From Paenibacillus sp. FSL R5-0623 (lineage in GTDB: Bacteria; Bacillota; Bacilli; Paenibacillales; Paenibacillaceae), in NCBI RefSeq assembly GCF_037974265.1, contig NZ_CP150233.1, positions 5,022,001 to 5,086,000 on the forward strand: a DNA stretch of 64,000 nt, given 5' to 3'. The translations under genes and the position numbers were made by a program. How positions within the stretch are numbered: position 1 is the stretch's first letter; the number at the start of each line of letters is the position of its first letter. Of this stretch, positions 53,974-61,869 are shown one piece after another. The notes beneath the pieces were generated by a model. It was not told the DNA's origin, made no database searches, and was given only the letters and a program-made list of their open reading frames with translations.

Positions 53974-54853
53974 TGGCTTTTCCCTCCTCGTAGTGCACCC
54001 ATAGCGCCGATGAACGGAATACAACGAGTGTCAACACCATGATGATGATGAATAATACCCAGGCAATCGCCGATGCATATCCCATTTTGTAGAATTGGAA
54101 CGCATTCTGGAACAAATAGGGAACAACCATCTGACTTGAATTATCAGGTCCCCCGGCAGTTACGATGAATACCTGCGCGAAGGTCTGGAGCGCTCCGATC
54201 ATGCCAGTCACGAGATTGAAGAAAATGACGGGAGTCAGCATTGGGAATGTAATATGGAAGAACGATTGTGTACTTTTTGCCCCATCGATGGCAGCGGCCT
54301 CGTACAACTCCTGTGGAATACCTTTCATCCCTGCAAGCAGCAACACCACGCCACCACCCACACCCCATAAGGACATGAGAATCAATGCTGGTTTAACCCA
54401 GTTGGGATCAAGAAGCCAGGCAGGACCCTGAATACCGAAGATCGCAAGTGCCTGGTTGATCAATCCTTCAGTTGGCGCAAGCAAGTGGATGAAGAGCAAT
54501 GAACTCGCAACCACCGGAACAACGGAAGGCAGATAGAACAGAATACGGAAGAAGGTGATCCCTTTGATTTTTTTGTTGAGGTAATATGCAATCCAGAGCG
54601 AGATCGACATGCCCAGCGGAATGGATATCAGCGCATAGAAGAATGTATTGCCGACGGATTTCCAGAAGATCGGATCATCGGTCAGTAACGTTTTGTAATT
54701 GTCGATACCGATGAATTCAGGGGACTGGAACAGATCCCAATTTGTGAAGCTCATATAGATTGAAAACAGGATCGGACCCAGAGTCAGCCCCAGAAACCCG
54801 ATCAGCCAAGGCGAGATGAAGATGTAGAACCATTTCCCGTCCTTTTTTCTCAC
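53966..54853 (-). CDS. MalF-type sugar ABC permease
   Basis: A 295-residue permease with 'YIFISPWLIGFLGLTLGPIL' and the EAA loop 'IPQELYEAAAIDGAKSTQSF'. It forms the transmembrane pair with the MalG-type protein. The GTG at 54853 was chosen because GGAGGG is six bases upstream; the frame is open to 54895. It lies 101 bp after the binding-protein gene. The likely substrate is galacto- or arabinogalacto-oligosaccharide, inferred from the flanking GH30, GH43 and GH35 genes. Confidence 0.92.
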   Translation of the reverse strand: MRKKDGKWFYIFISPWLIGFLGLTLGPILFSIYMSFTNWDLFQSPEFIGIDNYKTLLTDDPIFWKSVGNTFFYALISIPLGMSISLWIAYYLNKKIKGITFFRILFYLPSVVPVVASSLLFIHLLAPTEGLINQALAIFGIQGPAWLLDPNWVKPALILMSLWGVGGGVVLLLAGMKGIPQELYEAAAIDGAKSTQSFFHITFPMLTPVIFFNLVTGMIGALQTFAQVFIVTAGGPDNSSQMVVPYLFQNAFQFYKMGYASAIAWVLFIIIMVLTLVVFRSSALWVHYEEGKANE

Positions 54854-54954
54854 GTTAAGCCCTCCCATGACGCAGAGAGCAGATGGAACCCGCATTCACG
54901 CCGATTCCACCTGTCCTGCTGTCGCTGCTATTTGTGCATGTTCAGAAAAAACCT

Positions 54955-56226
54955 CTATTTGTAGAGTCTTTCCAGTCCACTCTGAATTTCGGTTACGGTA
55001 TCATCAAGCGTGGCTTTGTTGTTGAAGTAGACACCCAGCTTATCGTTAATGAGCTTCATCATTTCGTTCCATTGCGGGTTGAATGGTTCTGCATAGATTG
55101 TCGATTCACTGAACGCAGCCATGTTGATTTTTTTGCCGCCATATTCAGCATTGAGGAATTCATCACTGGACAGACCTGCTTTGGTTGCAGGAGCATCCTG
55201 ACCGGCTTTGACCATTGGCATCTGTGCTTCAGGTGTGGTCAGTGCTTCGATTACTTTGAATGCTTCTTCCTTGTGTTTGGATGCGTTGGTAATCGTTAAC
55301 CCGTTAAAGAATGCATTGGTTTCGCCCCATACCGGAGAGATATCCCAATTAATGCCTTCCACCTTGGCAAGTGAACCGATGTTCCAGAACCCTGTCGTTT
55401 CCATGGCGATCTTGCCTTGAGCGAACAGCGGATCGGCTCCGATATTCCCCATGTCGGCAATCTCGGTTGGCGTTGGTCCCGCACCGTGTGTGAAGGTCAG
55501 GTCATTCATGAATTGTAATGCTTTACGCACAGGCTCTGTATTGAAGGTTGGTTTACCGCTCTCATCGAACAATGAGCCACCGTTTTGGTAGATCAGCTGC
55601 ATCCATTGCGGCCACCAGCTACCTGGGTAGTAACCCCATTGAGTCGTCTTGCCGTTCTCCTTCACCGTCAGCTTCTGAGCTGCCGCCATCAGATCGTCCT
55701 GCGTCCAATCTTTGGTTGGATATTCCACCCCAGCCTTGTCGAACAGATCTTTGTTATAAAAGAGGACCATCGCGCCTGCCCGATCCGGCAAACCAAATTG
55801 TTTGCCATCATACTTCATCAGGTTTGCGATATCATCGGAATAACGCTCGGACATGTTCACATTGTTCGCCTGAATCATGTCATCCAGCGGTATAATCTGA
55901 TTCTTGGAGGCGTAAGCCTGATAGTTCTCGGCAATCATCATGATGTCCGGTGCCGTTCCTCCGGCGATCATGGTCTGTACCTTCTGGTCATAATCCCCTG
56001 CAACCACGTTCAGCTTCACGTTAATATCGGGATACGTCTGTTTCACAATGTCGAGTCGTTCCTGATAAATCTTCTTCTCATCCTCCGAGCCCCAGATTGT
56101 CATGCTCAAATCAACCTTGCCACCGGACTCGCCGGAAGAACCGTTTTTACTCCCGCTGCTACAGGCTGTCAGACCCATTACCATGACCAGCATCAATAAC
56201 GAAATGACCTTTAGACTTCTTCTCAT
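54955..56226 (-). CDS. Sugar ABC transporter binding lipoprotein
   Basis: A 423-residue family-1 solute-binding lipoprotein. The signal peptide ends at lipobox 'GLTAC' (Cys22), with a Gly/Ser linker and a mature domain showing 'VDLSMTIWGSEDEKKIYQER' and 'VQTMIAGGTAPDIMMI'. It captures oligosaccharide for the downstream permeases. It is first in the leftward transport operon, and a cluster of LacI-type operators lies upstream (56266-56340). It probably needs inducer release of the LacI protein encoded next to it. Confidence 0.93.
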   Translation of the reverse strand: MRRSLKVISLLMLVMVMGLTACSSGSKNGSSGESGGKVDLSMTIWGSEDEKKIYQERLDIVKQTYPDINVKLNVVAGDYDQKVQTMIAGGTAPDIMMIAENYQAYASKNQIIPLDDMIQANNVNMSERYSDDIANLMKYDGKQFGLPDRAGAMVLFYNKDLFDKAGVEYPTKDWTQDDLMAAAQKLTVKENGKTTQWGYYPGSWWPQWMQLIYQNGGSLFDESGKPTFNTEPVRKALQFMNDLTFTHGAGPTPTEIADMGNIGADPLFAQGKIAMETTGFWNIGSLAKVEGINWDISPVWGETNAFFNGLTITNASKHKEEAFKVIEALTTPEAQMPMVKAGQDAPATKAGLSSDEFLNAEYGGKKINMAAFSESTIYAEPFNPQWNEMMKLINDKLGVYFNNKATLDDTVTEIQSGLERLYK

Positions 56227-56265
56227 ACGTTACGCCCCCTTGATATAATGAATGGATGACTACAC

Positions 56266-56340
56266 TGAAACCCGTTTCATGAAATGGGTTTCATTAAGCT
56301 GAAACATAAAACCCGTTCCACTTTATGAAAGGGGTTTCAT
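56266..56340. promoter_or_regulatory. Cluster of LacI-type operators before the importer operon
   Basis: Three palindromes of the form ATGAAACC/GGTTTCAT: tgaaacccgtttca (56266-56279), atgaaatgggtttcat (56279-56294) and atgaaaggggtttcat (56325-56340), with a weaker half between them. The same sequence occurs upstream of the LacI gene. A cre-like tgtcaacgctttct lies at about 56376-56389. Confidence 0.8.
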
Positions 56341-56406
56341 TCACGCACTCATTATATTTCACCCTTCGAGGAAATGTCAACGCTTTCTTTTCCAATTACA
56401 GGCCCT

Positions 56407-57435
56407 TTATCTTGCAGCAGGTCCTGTACTTTGACGCACAATCAGCTCCGGTTGCAGAATGATCTGCTTCTTCGGTTTGCCTTGGTTAATCAACTCATGC
56501 AGCACATCCACAGCCTGTTTGCCAAGCTGATACGTGTTCTGGGATACGGTTGTCAGTTCCGGTATAACTGCACTGGCAAGCGGTGTATCATCATAACCCA
56601 CAATGGATATGTCCCTCGGAATCGAGAGCCCATGCTCAATCGTTGACTTAATGGCACCAATCGCTGTGTTGTCATTGACACAGATGACTGCGGTGGGCGG
56701 ATTGTCACGATCTAGCAGTTTGGACATCTCCCGTTTGCCGTCGTCGATGGAGAAACTGCCGAGCAGTTGCCGTTCTTTTGGTATTTCGAGCCCATGCTCT
56801 CGAAGTTTCTTTTGCACAGCTCTGACCTTGACCATAGTGGTGGATAACTCTTTCAGGCCGCCAACAAAGGCGATATCGCGATGCCCCAGTTCAAGCAAAT
56901 GCTCAGCTGCAAGGGCTGCCCCTGCACCTTCATCCGTGTATACCCGGTGAAACCCGCCTTTGGCAATATTGCCATTGACCAGCACGATTGGCATACGTTT
57001 GCCCATATCAATCAATTCCTGAGCCATGTCATCCGGACAGACCTGCATGTTGATTCGCCCGCCGAGGAAAATAATCCCGTCTACCCGCTTCTCTCGCAGG
57101 ATGGACAAATATTCAGATTCCCTGTTGTAGTCACCTGCGGTATTGCACAGAAAGAAGGTATACCCCAATCCGCGAGCCTCATTCTCCGCGCCCCAGAACA
57201 CTTCCGGGAAGAAAGGATTTGTAATGTCCGGCAGGATGATGGCAATGGTGCCCGTCTCTTTCTTGATCAGACTGCGCGCCTGCGCATTGGGCTGAAACTG
57301 GTGTTTTTCAATGATGGACATAATCTTCTCTCGGGTGCTTGCACGCACAGGTGCCGTATCATTAAGCACACGGGAGACTGTCGCTACAGATACATTTGCT
57401 TCTTTGGCGATGTCGTATATGGTGATCGGTGTCAT
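56407..57435 (-). CDS. LacI-family transcriptional regulator
   Basis: A 342-residue repressor: helix-turn-helix 'ITIYDIAKEANVSVATVSRV' with hinge helix 'NAQARSLIKK', and a sugar-binding core ('IAIILPDITNPFFPEVFWGA', 'AVICVNDNTAIGAIKS'). It lies next to the galacto-oligosaccharide importer and shares its operator sequence, so it is the probable local regulator. An identical palindrome in its own promoter suggests autoregulation. Confidence 0.93.
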   Translation of the reverse strand: MTPITIYDIAKEANVSVATVSRVLNDTAPVRASTREKIMSIIEKHQFQPNAQARSLIKKETGTIAIILPDITNPFFPEVFWGAENEARGLGYTFFLCNTAGDYNRESEYLSILREKRVDGIIFLGGRINMQVCPDDMAQELIDMGKRMPIVLVNGNIAKGGFHRVYTDEGAGAALAAEHLLELGHRDIAFVGGLKELSTTMVKVRAVQKKLREHGLEIPKERQLLGSFSIDDGKREMSKLLDRDNPPTAVICVNDNTAIGAIKSTIEHGLSIPRDISIVGYDDTPLASAVIPELTTVSQNTYQLGKQAVDVLHELINQGKPKKQIILQPELIVRQSTGPAAR

Positions 57436-57481
57436 AGCGGAACCTTCCTTTTTCTCTAATTTTCCCTATTTTCCCTGCTTA

Positions 57482-57519
57482 TCATACCAGATAAGGAATG
57501 CCGATGAAATGGGTTTCAT
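57482..57519 (-). promoter_or_regulatory. lacI-type gene promoter with operator
   Basis: The minus strand has TTTCAT, 17 bases, TATGAT. The palindrome atgaaatgggtttcat (57504-57519) covers the -35 box and equals the operators before the importer operon, so the regulator should repress itself. Confidence 0.7.
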
Positions 57520-57723
57520 TGACGGCGAGTGATTTCACACTGCACCCATAGAAGTTCCGGATATGACATTCATACGTGAATTGTTCGTTACATTACGCAT
57601 TAGCGTCAATATTTTCACAGGACATGTTTGCTTTTCTTTATTTCACCTTCTAATCTGCGTTTATGGTCCATATATTAAATTGTAAGCGAATTCATTGGAG
57701 ATTAGAGGAGTGTGAACAACGTC

Positions 57724-58086
57724 ATGATCATTCAAGTCAGTCCGCTGGCAGAAGCAAGACTTACTGAAAAGCTGGGAGATCGACCAGGCTATTTCAAATT
57801 GTTTTATGATACCGATGGATGCGGTTGTGACGGAATTGCGGTACTTCTGATCTTAAACGAACCGGATAGCGATGATGTTACCGTAGAAGCGGGGTCGCTT
57901 CCCTTTGTAATCAACAAACAGCAGCAGATTTACTTTGAACCCTCTCTGCGTCTGCAATCCGAGCACAGTTTCCCTTCATTCCGATTGAGTAGTGATTCCA
58001 TGATCTATGGCAGTAACGTCAAAGTCCATGATTTACGAGATACCGCAGACGTAGCCCCTCAGCCTACCGGATGGTTTGTACGATAA
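57724..58086 (+). CDS. HesB/IscA-like protein
   Basis: A 120-residue cytoplasmic protein of the iron-sulfur-biosynthesis (HesB-like) fold, nearest to Bacillus YqkB/YneR-type proteins. 'MIIQVSPLAEARLTEKLG' opens it and 'YDTDGCGCDGIAVLLI' carries its only Cys pair. The three-Cys set of true IscA scaffolds is not complete, so cluster carriage is doubtful. The ATG at 57724 matches family starts; a GTG at 57712 is in frame but too close to the GGAG. It is single, with its own terminator. Confidence 0.8.
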   Translation: MIIQVSPLAEARLTEKLGDRPGYFKLFYDTDGCGCDGIAVLLILNEPDSDDVTVEAGSLPFVINKQQQIYFEPSLRLQSEHSFPSFRLSSDSMIYGSNVKVHDLRDTADVAPQPTGWFVR

Positions 58087-58108
58087 ACGTTGAATTAGCA
58101 CTATAATC

Positions 58109-58153
58109 AAAACCTCCCAAGCCCAGATGTTATGTGGGGCGGGAGGTTTTTTG
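58109..58153 (+). terminator. Terminator of HesB-like gene
   Basis: aaaacctccc pairs with gggaggtttt, followed by TTTTG on the plus strand. Confidence 0.85.
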
Positions 58154-58239
58154 TCAATTTCGAACGAGTTCATTAGGTATTATTCTTGTAACATTTCATT
58201 TTTAATCTAGAGTTTTCTGTCAGTTCAATATCACTCAGA

Positions 58240-58665
58240 TTACTTCACAAGAATTTCAATTGGGTTCATGGTCATAGAGATATCCGCGGTCATATCCACA
58301 ATGAGATTTTGTTTCCCTTTTTTGGTTACCATAAATTCATCTTCAACTTCAACTACTTGACCTGATTTAAATTCAGTTACATATCCCACATCCTTATAAT
58401 TACGCTCCTCGTCACTACCGGAAAAGGAAAAACGAATGATTGGTTCTCCATGAGATACTTCAACAGGTTTAATACCTGTATATTTTAAAGTTCCTTTTAC
58501 TTTCAATGTCTCACCCGTACTTAAAACTGTTGGTGTTGTTACTTCAAGAACGAAATCAGATGTTACTACACGTTCAGTAATTGTATCTTCATTTTTTTCT
58601 TTTGGTGAACATCCCGCAAATATCATGGATACCACTAATACCAACATTAAGATGTTATTACTCAT
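58240..58665 (-). CDS. Lipoprotein of unknown function
   Basis: A 141-residue exported lipoprotein: hydrophobic stretch and lipobox 'IFAGC' (Cys ~19), then a beta-rich domain resembling an Ig-like fold ('VLSTGETLKVKGTLKYTG'). With the ATG used, the signal peptide has no basic residue before its core, which is odd. An ATT nine bases upstream would add Asn-Lys and stand at better distance from GAGGTGAT. It is AT-rich and starts the accessory stretch. Confidence 0.72.
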   Translation of the reverse strand: MSNNILMLVLVVSMIFAGCSPKEKNEDTITERVVTSDFVLEVTTPTVLSTGETLKVKGTLKYTGIKPVEVSHGEPIIRFSFSGSDEERNYKDVGYVTEFKSGQVVEVEDEFMVTKKGKQNLIVDMTADISMTMNPIEILVK

Positions 58666-58779
58666 TTTATTAATTTCGTATCACCTCTTTCATACTCAAA
58701 CGAATGATACGTAGAAAGGGTTGCTCAATTTGTTCCTAGGTTTTCCTGAACTATTGTTTACTGTTAGTTCAATCCTGTA

Positions 58780-59250
58780 TTACACGAATTCAATTAACTT
58801 CTTATCTATTTCTGCGATATCACCAATTTCTGATGTACCATCCCAAAGGATAATTGAAGAAGCTTCATCGTTTTCAACAAAATCATCAAGTTGGCACAAT
58901 TCACCCATGAACAGAGCTCCATACTCTGTCCGTTCAGGTCCATGATAACTTGGCTGGAGTCTAAACTTCATTAGCCCTTTGAATTCAGCCGAATTAATAT
59001 TTTGATTGGTTTCCTCAAACAATTCTCTAATTACACATTGCTTCGTATTCTCTCCAGCTTCAATAATACCACCTGGAAGTTCCCAGTTGTTTCTCCACTT
59101 ATTATGCATGAATAGATACTTCCCTTCGCACTTCACCACAATTAGAGCATGTGTTAGTGGAGCATCCAGTGTACTTGTAATGACCTTATCGTACTCGATA
59201 CGAATAAATTCCAAAAAAATGTTACCTCTTGAATCTGTCATGATTGCCAT
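58780..59250 (-). CDS. Nudix hydrolase
   Basis: A 156-residue cytoplasmic enzyme with a full Nudix box (GGIIEAGE, then RELFEET with the right spacing). It would hydrolyse a nucleoside diphosphate linked to another group; the substrate is not readable. AGGAG precedes the ATG. It is AT-rich like its neighbours. A terminator lies just upstream, so it is transcribed separately from the genes to its right. Confidence 0.9.
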   Translation of the reverse strand: MAIMTDSRGNIFLEFIRIEYDKVITSTLDAPLTHALIVVKCEGKYLFMHNKWRNNWELPGGIIEAGENTKQCVIRELFEETNQNINSAEFKGLMKFRLQPSYHGPERTEYGALFMGELCQLDDFVENDEASSIILWDGTSEIGDIAEIDKKLIEFV

Positions 59251-59273
59251 GTTTACTCCTCCATTTCTTTTGT

Positions 59274-59308
59274 AAAAAAAAAACGCGCTAGACCTAAGTC
59301 CTGCGCGT
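59274..59308 (-). terminator. Intrinsic terminator upstream of Nudix gene
   Basis: acgcgc.agacct / aggtct.gcgcgt-type hairpin followed on the minus strand by ten T residues. It ends the leftward transcript from the helix-turn-helix gene side. Confidence 0.8.
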
Positions 59309-59371
59309 CATATATCACAGGATGGGAAGCGCGAATAGCGTTAACCCGTCCCAAATTTTTTTAGGAATGGA

Positions 59372-59419
59372 TTAACGCTTTTCATGATGGTGAGATTGTT
59401 TTAATTCTTGAATTAACAT
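59372..59419 (-). CDS. Possible 15-codon peptide
   Basis: TTAGGAGAATGGCCG before an ATG opens MLIQELKQSHHHEKR and a stop. It lies between the helix-turn-helix gene and the terminator at 59274. It could be a tiny expressed peptide or chance. No other gene is seen in 59251-59611; the rest holds the terminator and repeat copy B. Confidence 0.25.
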   Translation of the reverse strand: MLIQELKQSHHHEKR

Positions 59420-59516
59420 CGGCCATTCTCCTAATCATCAATACATGGAAATGATACCCACCTTAGCACTTTAGAGTCAAGTATATAATTTTGCTGATTT
59501 ACCAATAACGTAACCT

Positions 59517-59602
59517 TGCCGTTAGTTGAACAAAAGCAGCCCATCACATTGATCAGCTGCTTTCTTTGTATTATCGAGCTATCGTTTCTACGTTAGCTTA
59601 AT
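59517..59602. repeat. Palindromic repeat element, copy B
   Basis: gttagttgaacaaaagcagc, a hairpin around catcacattgatc, then ctgctttctttgtattatcg and a cgtttctacgttagctta end. It has the same layout as copies at 26600 and 60861. On the minus strand the hairpin plus TTTTG can terminate the helix-turn-helix gene, whose stop is 10 bp away. Confidence 0.65.
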
Positions 59603-59611
59603 ACTCAAACT

Positions 59612-60121
59612 TTATGGTTCTGTATTTTCAATACCCTTTGAAAAGCGAAAAGTTACCTCTAAATCACTAGCCCCTCTAATTTCATCTATAGTTTTTGAAA
59701 TCATATGGGAGTATCTCTGATATAACCAGTCTGTGGTAAACTGATCTTGACCTGAAATAATGAGGATGTTGTCAATTTGAATTGCTGTAGTACTTGTAAA
59801 CCACCTATCAAAGCTTGGCTGAGAGATTTGGTCCTTTATTTTTTCTAGAACTGATTTCCAAATGCCATCCTTGTTATTAAGTATATTCGTTCTAGTTGTA
59901 TGATCATCATTCTCTTCTTGAGTTAGGAAATAATCTACGGTATTATTAAAAATATTGGATAATTGAACTAATATATCAATATCAGGTAAACATTCACCTC
60001 TCTCCCACTTTGAAACAGCCTGATGACTAACTTTTAAAACCTCACCAAGTTGTGTTTGCGTCATGGATAACTCTTTACGGTTTCTTGCTATGATCTCCCC
60101 CACCCGCTTAATATTTATCAT
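59612..60121 (-). CDS. XRE helix-turn-helix protein with DnaA N-terminal-like domain
   Basis: A 169-residue protein in two domains. Residues ~4-66 are an XRE helix-turn-helix ('MTQTQLGEVLKVSHQAVSKW', 'GECLPDIDILVQLSNIF'). Residues ~85-160 match the DnaA N-terminal domain: 'IWKSVLEKIKDQISQPSFDR' with the following 'W', 'NILIISGQDQFTTDWL' and 'DLEVTFRF' align with DnaA's opening block and its strand pair. DnaA domain I binds DnaB, SirA and similar partners, so this may recruit or tether a replication factor. A GGAGGTG site precedes the ATG. Confidence 0.8.
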   Translation of the reverse strand: MINIKRVGEIIARNRKELSMTQTQLGEVLKVSHQAVSKWERGECLPDIDILVQLSNIFNNTVDYFLTQEENDDHTTRTNILNNKDGIWKSVLEKIKDQISQPSFDRWFTSTTAIQIDNILIISGQDQFTTDWLYQRYSHMISKTIDEIRGASDLEVTFRFSKGIENTEP

Positions 60122-60214
60122 TGTTTCACCTCCTACAATGAATAGTAGTTCAGGAACTTATTTATGTACATCAAATTGTGGTTGAAACCCTCTTCAAATT
60201 GCAACTCATAGTTT

Positions 60215-60242
60215 CATTGAACTAACCTACCCCTTAGTTCAA
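60215..60242. repeat. Palindromic repeat element, partial copy E
   Basis: attgaactaac and its near complement ttagttcaat around ctaccc. It resembles the end module of the larger repeats nearby. Confidence 0.4.
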
Positions 60243-60751
60243 TAAGTTAGATCAACAGTATCGTCCGGGTCTGAACCAGCTGATCCCCATAGTTCCCCTT
60301 CAACGCGATAACCGCCACCACTCCATTGAAGCAAGTAACCTCCAGTACTCATACCCTTTGTGAAACCTTCTTTACTATTTATCCAATCAAAAGATTCCCC
60401 GGCAGCAATCGTTCTAGCGAAATACACTTCACTAGTATCTAAGTGCGTTAAACTAACATTGACTTCATGGCTACTATTGTTTTTCATAAGCAGTTTTATA
60501 TGTACAAATTCCGGATTTACGGAAAAGGGTTGCTGTACCGTTGCGCCTCCAGAAGCAATAAAGTGGGAGGGTTTGCTCTCTTGTTCGCTTAAAGACTTAG
60601 AAAGTGTTGTACTTTCGGACTTTCTTGATAATAGACCAGATTTTGGAGTAGACATATTCTCATGAGTTGGACTTGTTGAATCACAGGCAGTTACGGTCGC
60701 TGTTGCTAAAACTAATGCTACAACAGTAAAAAATAGTCTCTTTTTCTTCAT
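60239..60751 (-). CDS. Lipoprotein of unknown function
   Basis: A 170-residue exported lipoprotein: basic start MKKKR, hydrophobic core, lipobox 'TVTAC' (Cys ~23), a Ser/Thr-rich linker, and a beta-rich domain with 'NPEFVHIKLLMKNNSSHEVN' and a Gly-rich end ('LLQWSGGGYRVEGELWGSAG'). I do not recognise a named family. It is AT-rich and stands between palindromic repeat copies in the accessory stretch. Confidence 0.75.
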   Translation of the reverse strand: MKKKRLFFTVVALVLATATVTACDSTSPTHENMSTPKSGLLSRKSESTTLSKSLSEQESKPSHFIASGGATVQQPFSVNPEFVHIKLLMKNNSSHEVNVSLTHLDTSEVYFARTIAAGESFDWINSKEGFTKGMSTGGYLLQWSGGGYRVEGELWGSAGSDPDDTVDLTY

Positions 60752-60860
60752 TACTTCATTCCTCGTATTCTTTTAGTTACTAAAAACCTATAAAAAGTTC
60801 CTCGTTATGAACAACGCTATCAATCAATAAAAGTTACACCTGTAATTCGCAAATTGGTAT

Positions 60861-60950
60861 TGAACTAAACTGCCCGCTAGCTGTACAAAAGCAGCCGATC
60901 AGGTTGATCGGCTACTTTCTAAAATTTATTGAGCTACCGTATACTTTTAG
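60861..60950. repeat. Palindromic repeat element, copy C
   Basis: ctagctgtacaaaagcagccgatca / tgatcggct hairpin, a tttattgagctaccg joint and a cttttagtg end. It shares the module order of copies A and B. Confidence 0.6.
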
Positions 60951-60989
60951 TGTAACAAATGACGACTGACAGCATTTGACACTCCAGTA

Positions 60990-61446
60990 TCATCGAAAAC
61001 CGAAATGCTTTTCAACTTCCAATAACATCTGATCTTTATTGGACTGAGATGTTCTCATAAACCATTTTAATTGATACTTCTCTGCTTGTTGCAGGTAATG
61101 ATTCGATGCTCTAACCACCGTGTTTAATGTTTCGTCCCGTGCACGTTGTGGATCTGATAAATTAGGGAACAAATCCTCCATGTCTCTCAGATGATCCCGA
61201 TCCAGATACTCCGCTCGAAATTAGATCATCTTCTGCAAACATATAAACAACTCGGTTGGGATTAACAATCTCCCTTAGATAAGCAGGTTCCATAAAAGTA
61301 TCTACTACGATTGGCTTCTCTTTCCCCATCTGTAACAGATCCAAAATAATAAACTCCACACTTTCATCAAACACTGAATTTAACCAGTGACTTCTATCGT
61401 TCCCACGCCCTAAAAAGAACCATTCCCAATCAATGAAGTGTCGAGC
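60990..61446 (-). pseudogene. Decayed P-loop-kinase-like gene, 5' truncated and frameshifted
   Basis: From 61446 the minus strand reads 'RHFIDWEWFFLGRGNDRSHW', continuing 'LNSVFDESVEFIILDLLQ' and 'VVYMFAEDDLISS'. An extra G at ~61211-61214 shifts the frame; the other frame goes on 'EYLDRDHLRDMEDLFPNLSD' and 'KWFMRTSQSNKDQMLLEVEK' to the stop at 60990. No start or Walker A motif is present, so the 5' end is lost. The style recalls small nucleoside/shikimate-kinase-like P-loop proteins of Paenibacillus; that assignment is tentative. Confidence 0.7.
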
Positions 61447-61463
61447 TTAATTGTCTGATAAAT

Positions 61464-61802
61464 TTATTCCTCGGAATCGCTCTTTACAAAGTAATTACCG
61501 TGAGAAAAAATCTGTTTGGTATCAGCAGTTAAATGATCTAAGTTATCCACCGTTTCATTTTCGGAAATGAAGGCGTCTTTCTCGGGTACCCTATTAAATG
61601 TTCCAAAAGAAGTCGTTATACTACTGACATTTTCTAGAGCTCTATTAATTTCCTCTTCTGATAATTTTACTGCAGGACCAAAATCCGGATAGTTTGGATT
61701 ATCCGCTTTAGCATCATCATAATAATTACTCGCATAAATACTCAAAGCAGTCACTGCCGAAACAGTCATTATTAATGCCGTACTGATAAAGAATTTTTTC
61801 AT
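61464..61802 (-). CDS. Small exported or membrane-anchored protein
   Basis: A 112-residue protein with an N-terminal signal or anchor ('FFISTALIMTVSAVTALSIY') and an acidic soluble part ('AVKLSEEEINRALENVSSIT'). No lipobox Cys or known domain is present. It is AT-rich. I do not recognise a family. It lies 67 bp after the exported protein gene at 61870 in the same direction. Confidence 0.65.
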   Translation of the reverse strand: MKKFFISTALIMTVSAVTALSIYASNYYDDAKADNPNYPDFGPAVKLSEEEINRALENVSSITTSFGTFNRVPEKDAFISENETVDNLDHLTADTKQIFSHGNYFVKSDSEE

Positions 61803-61869
61803 TGGTGGTCACTCCTCAATCGTTTCTATAGAATGGGACCTGTGTTTTAGTAGAAACCAGATACAACAA

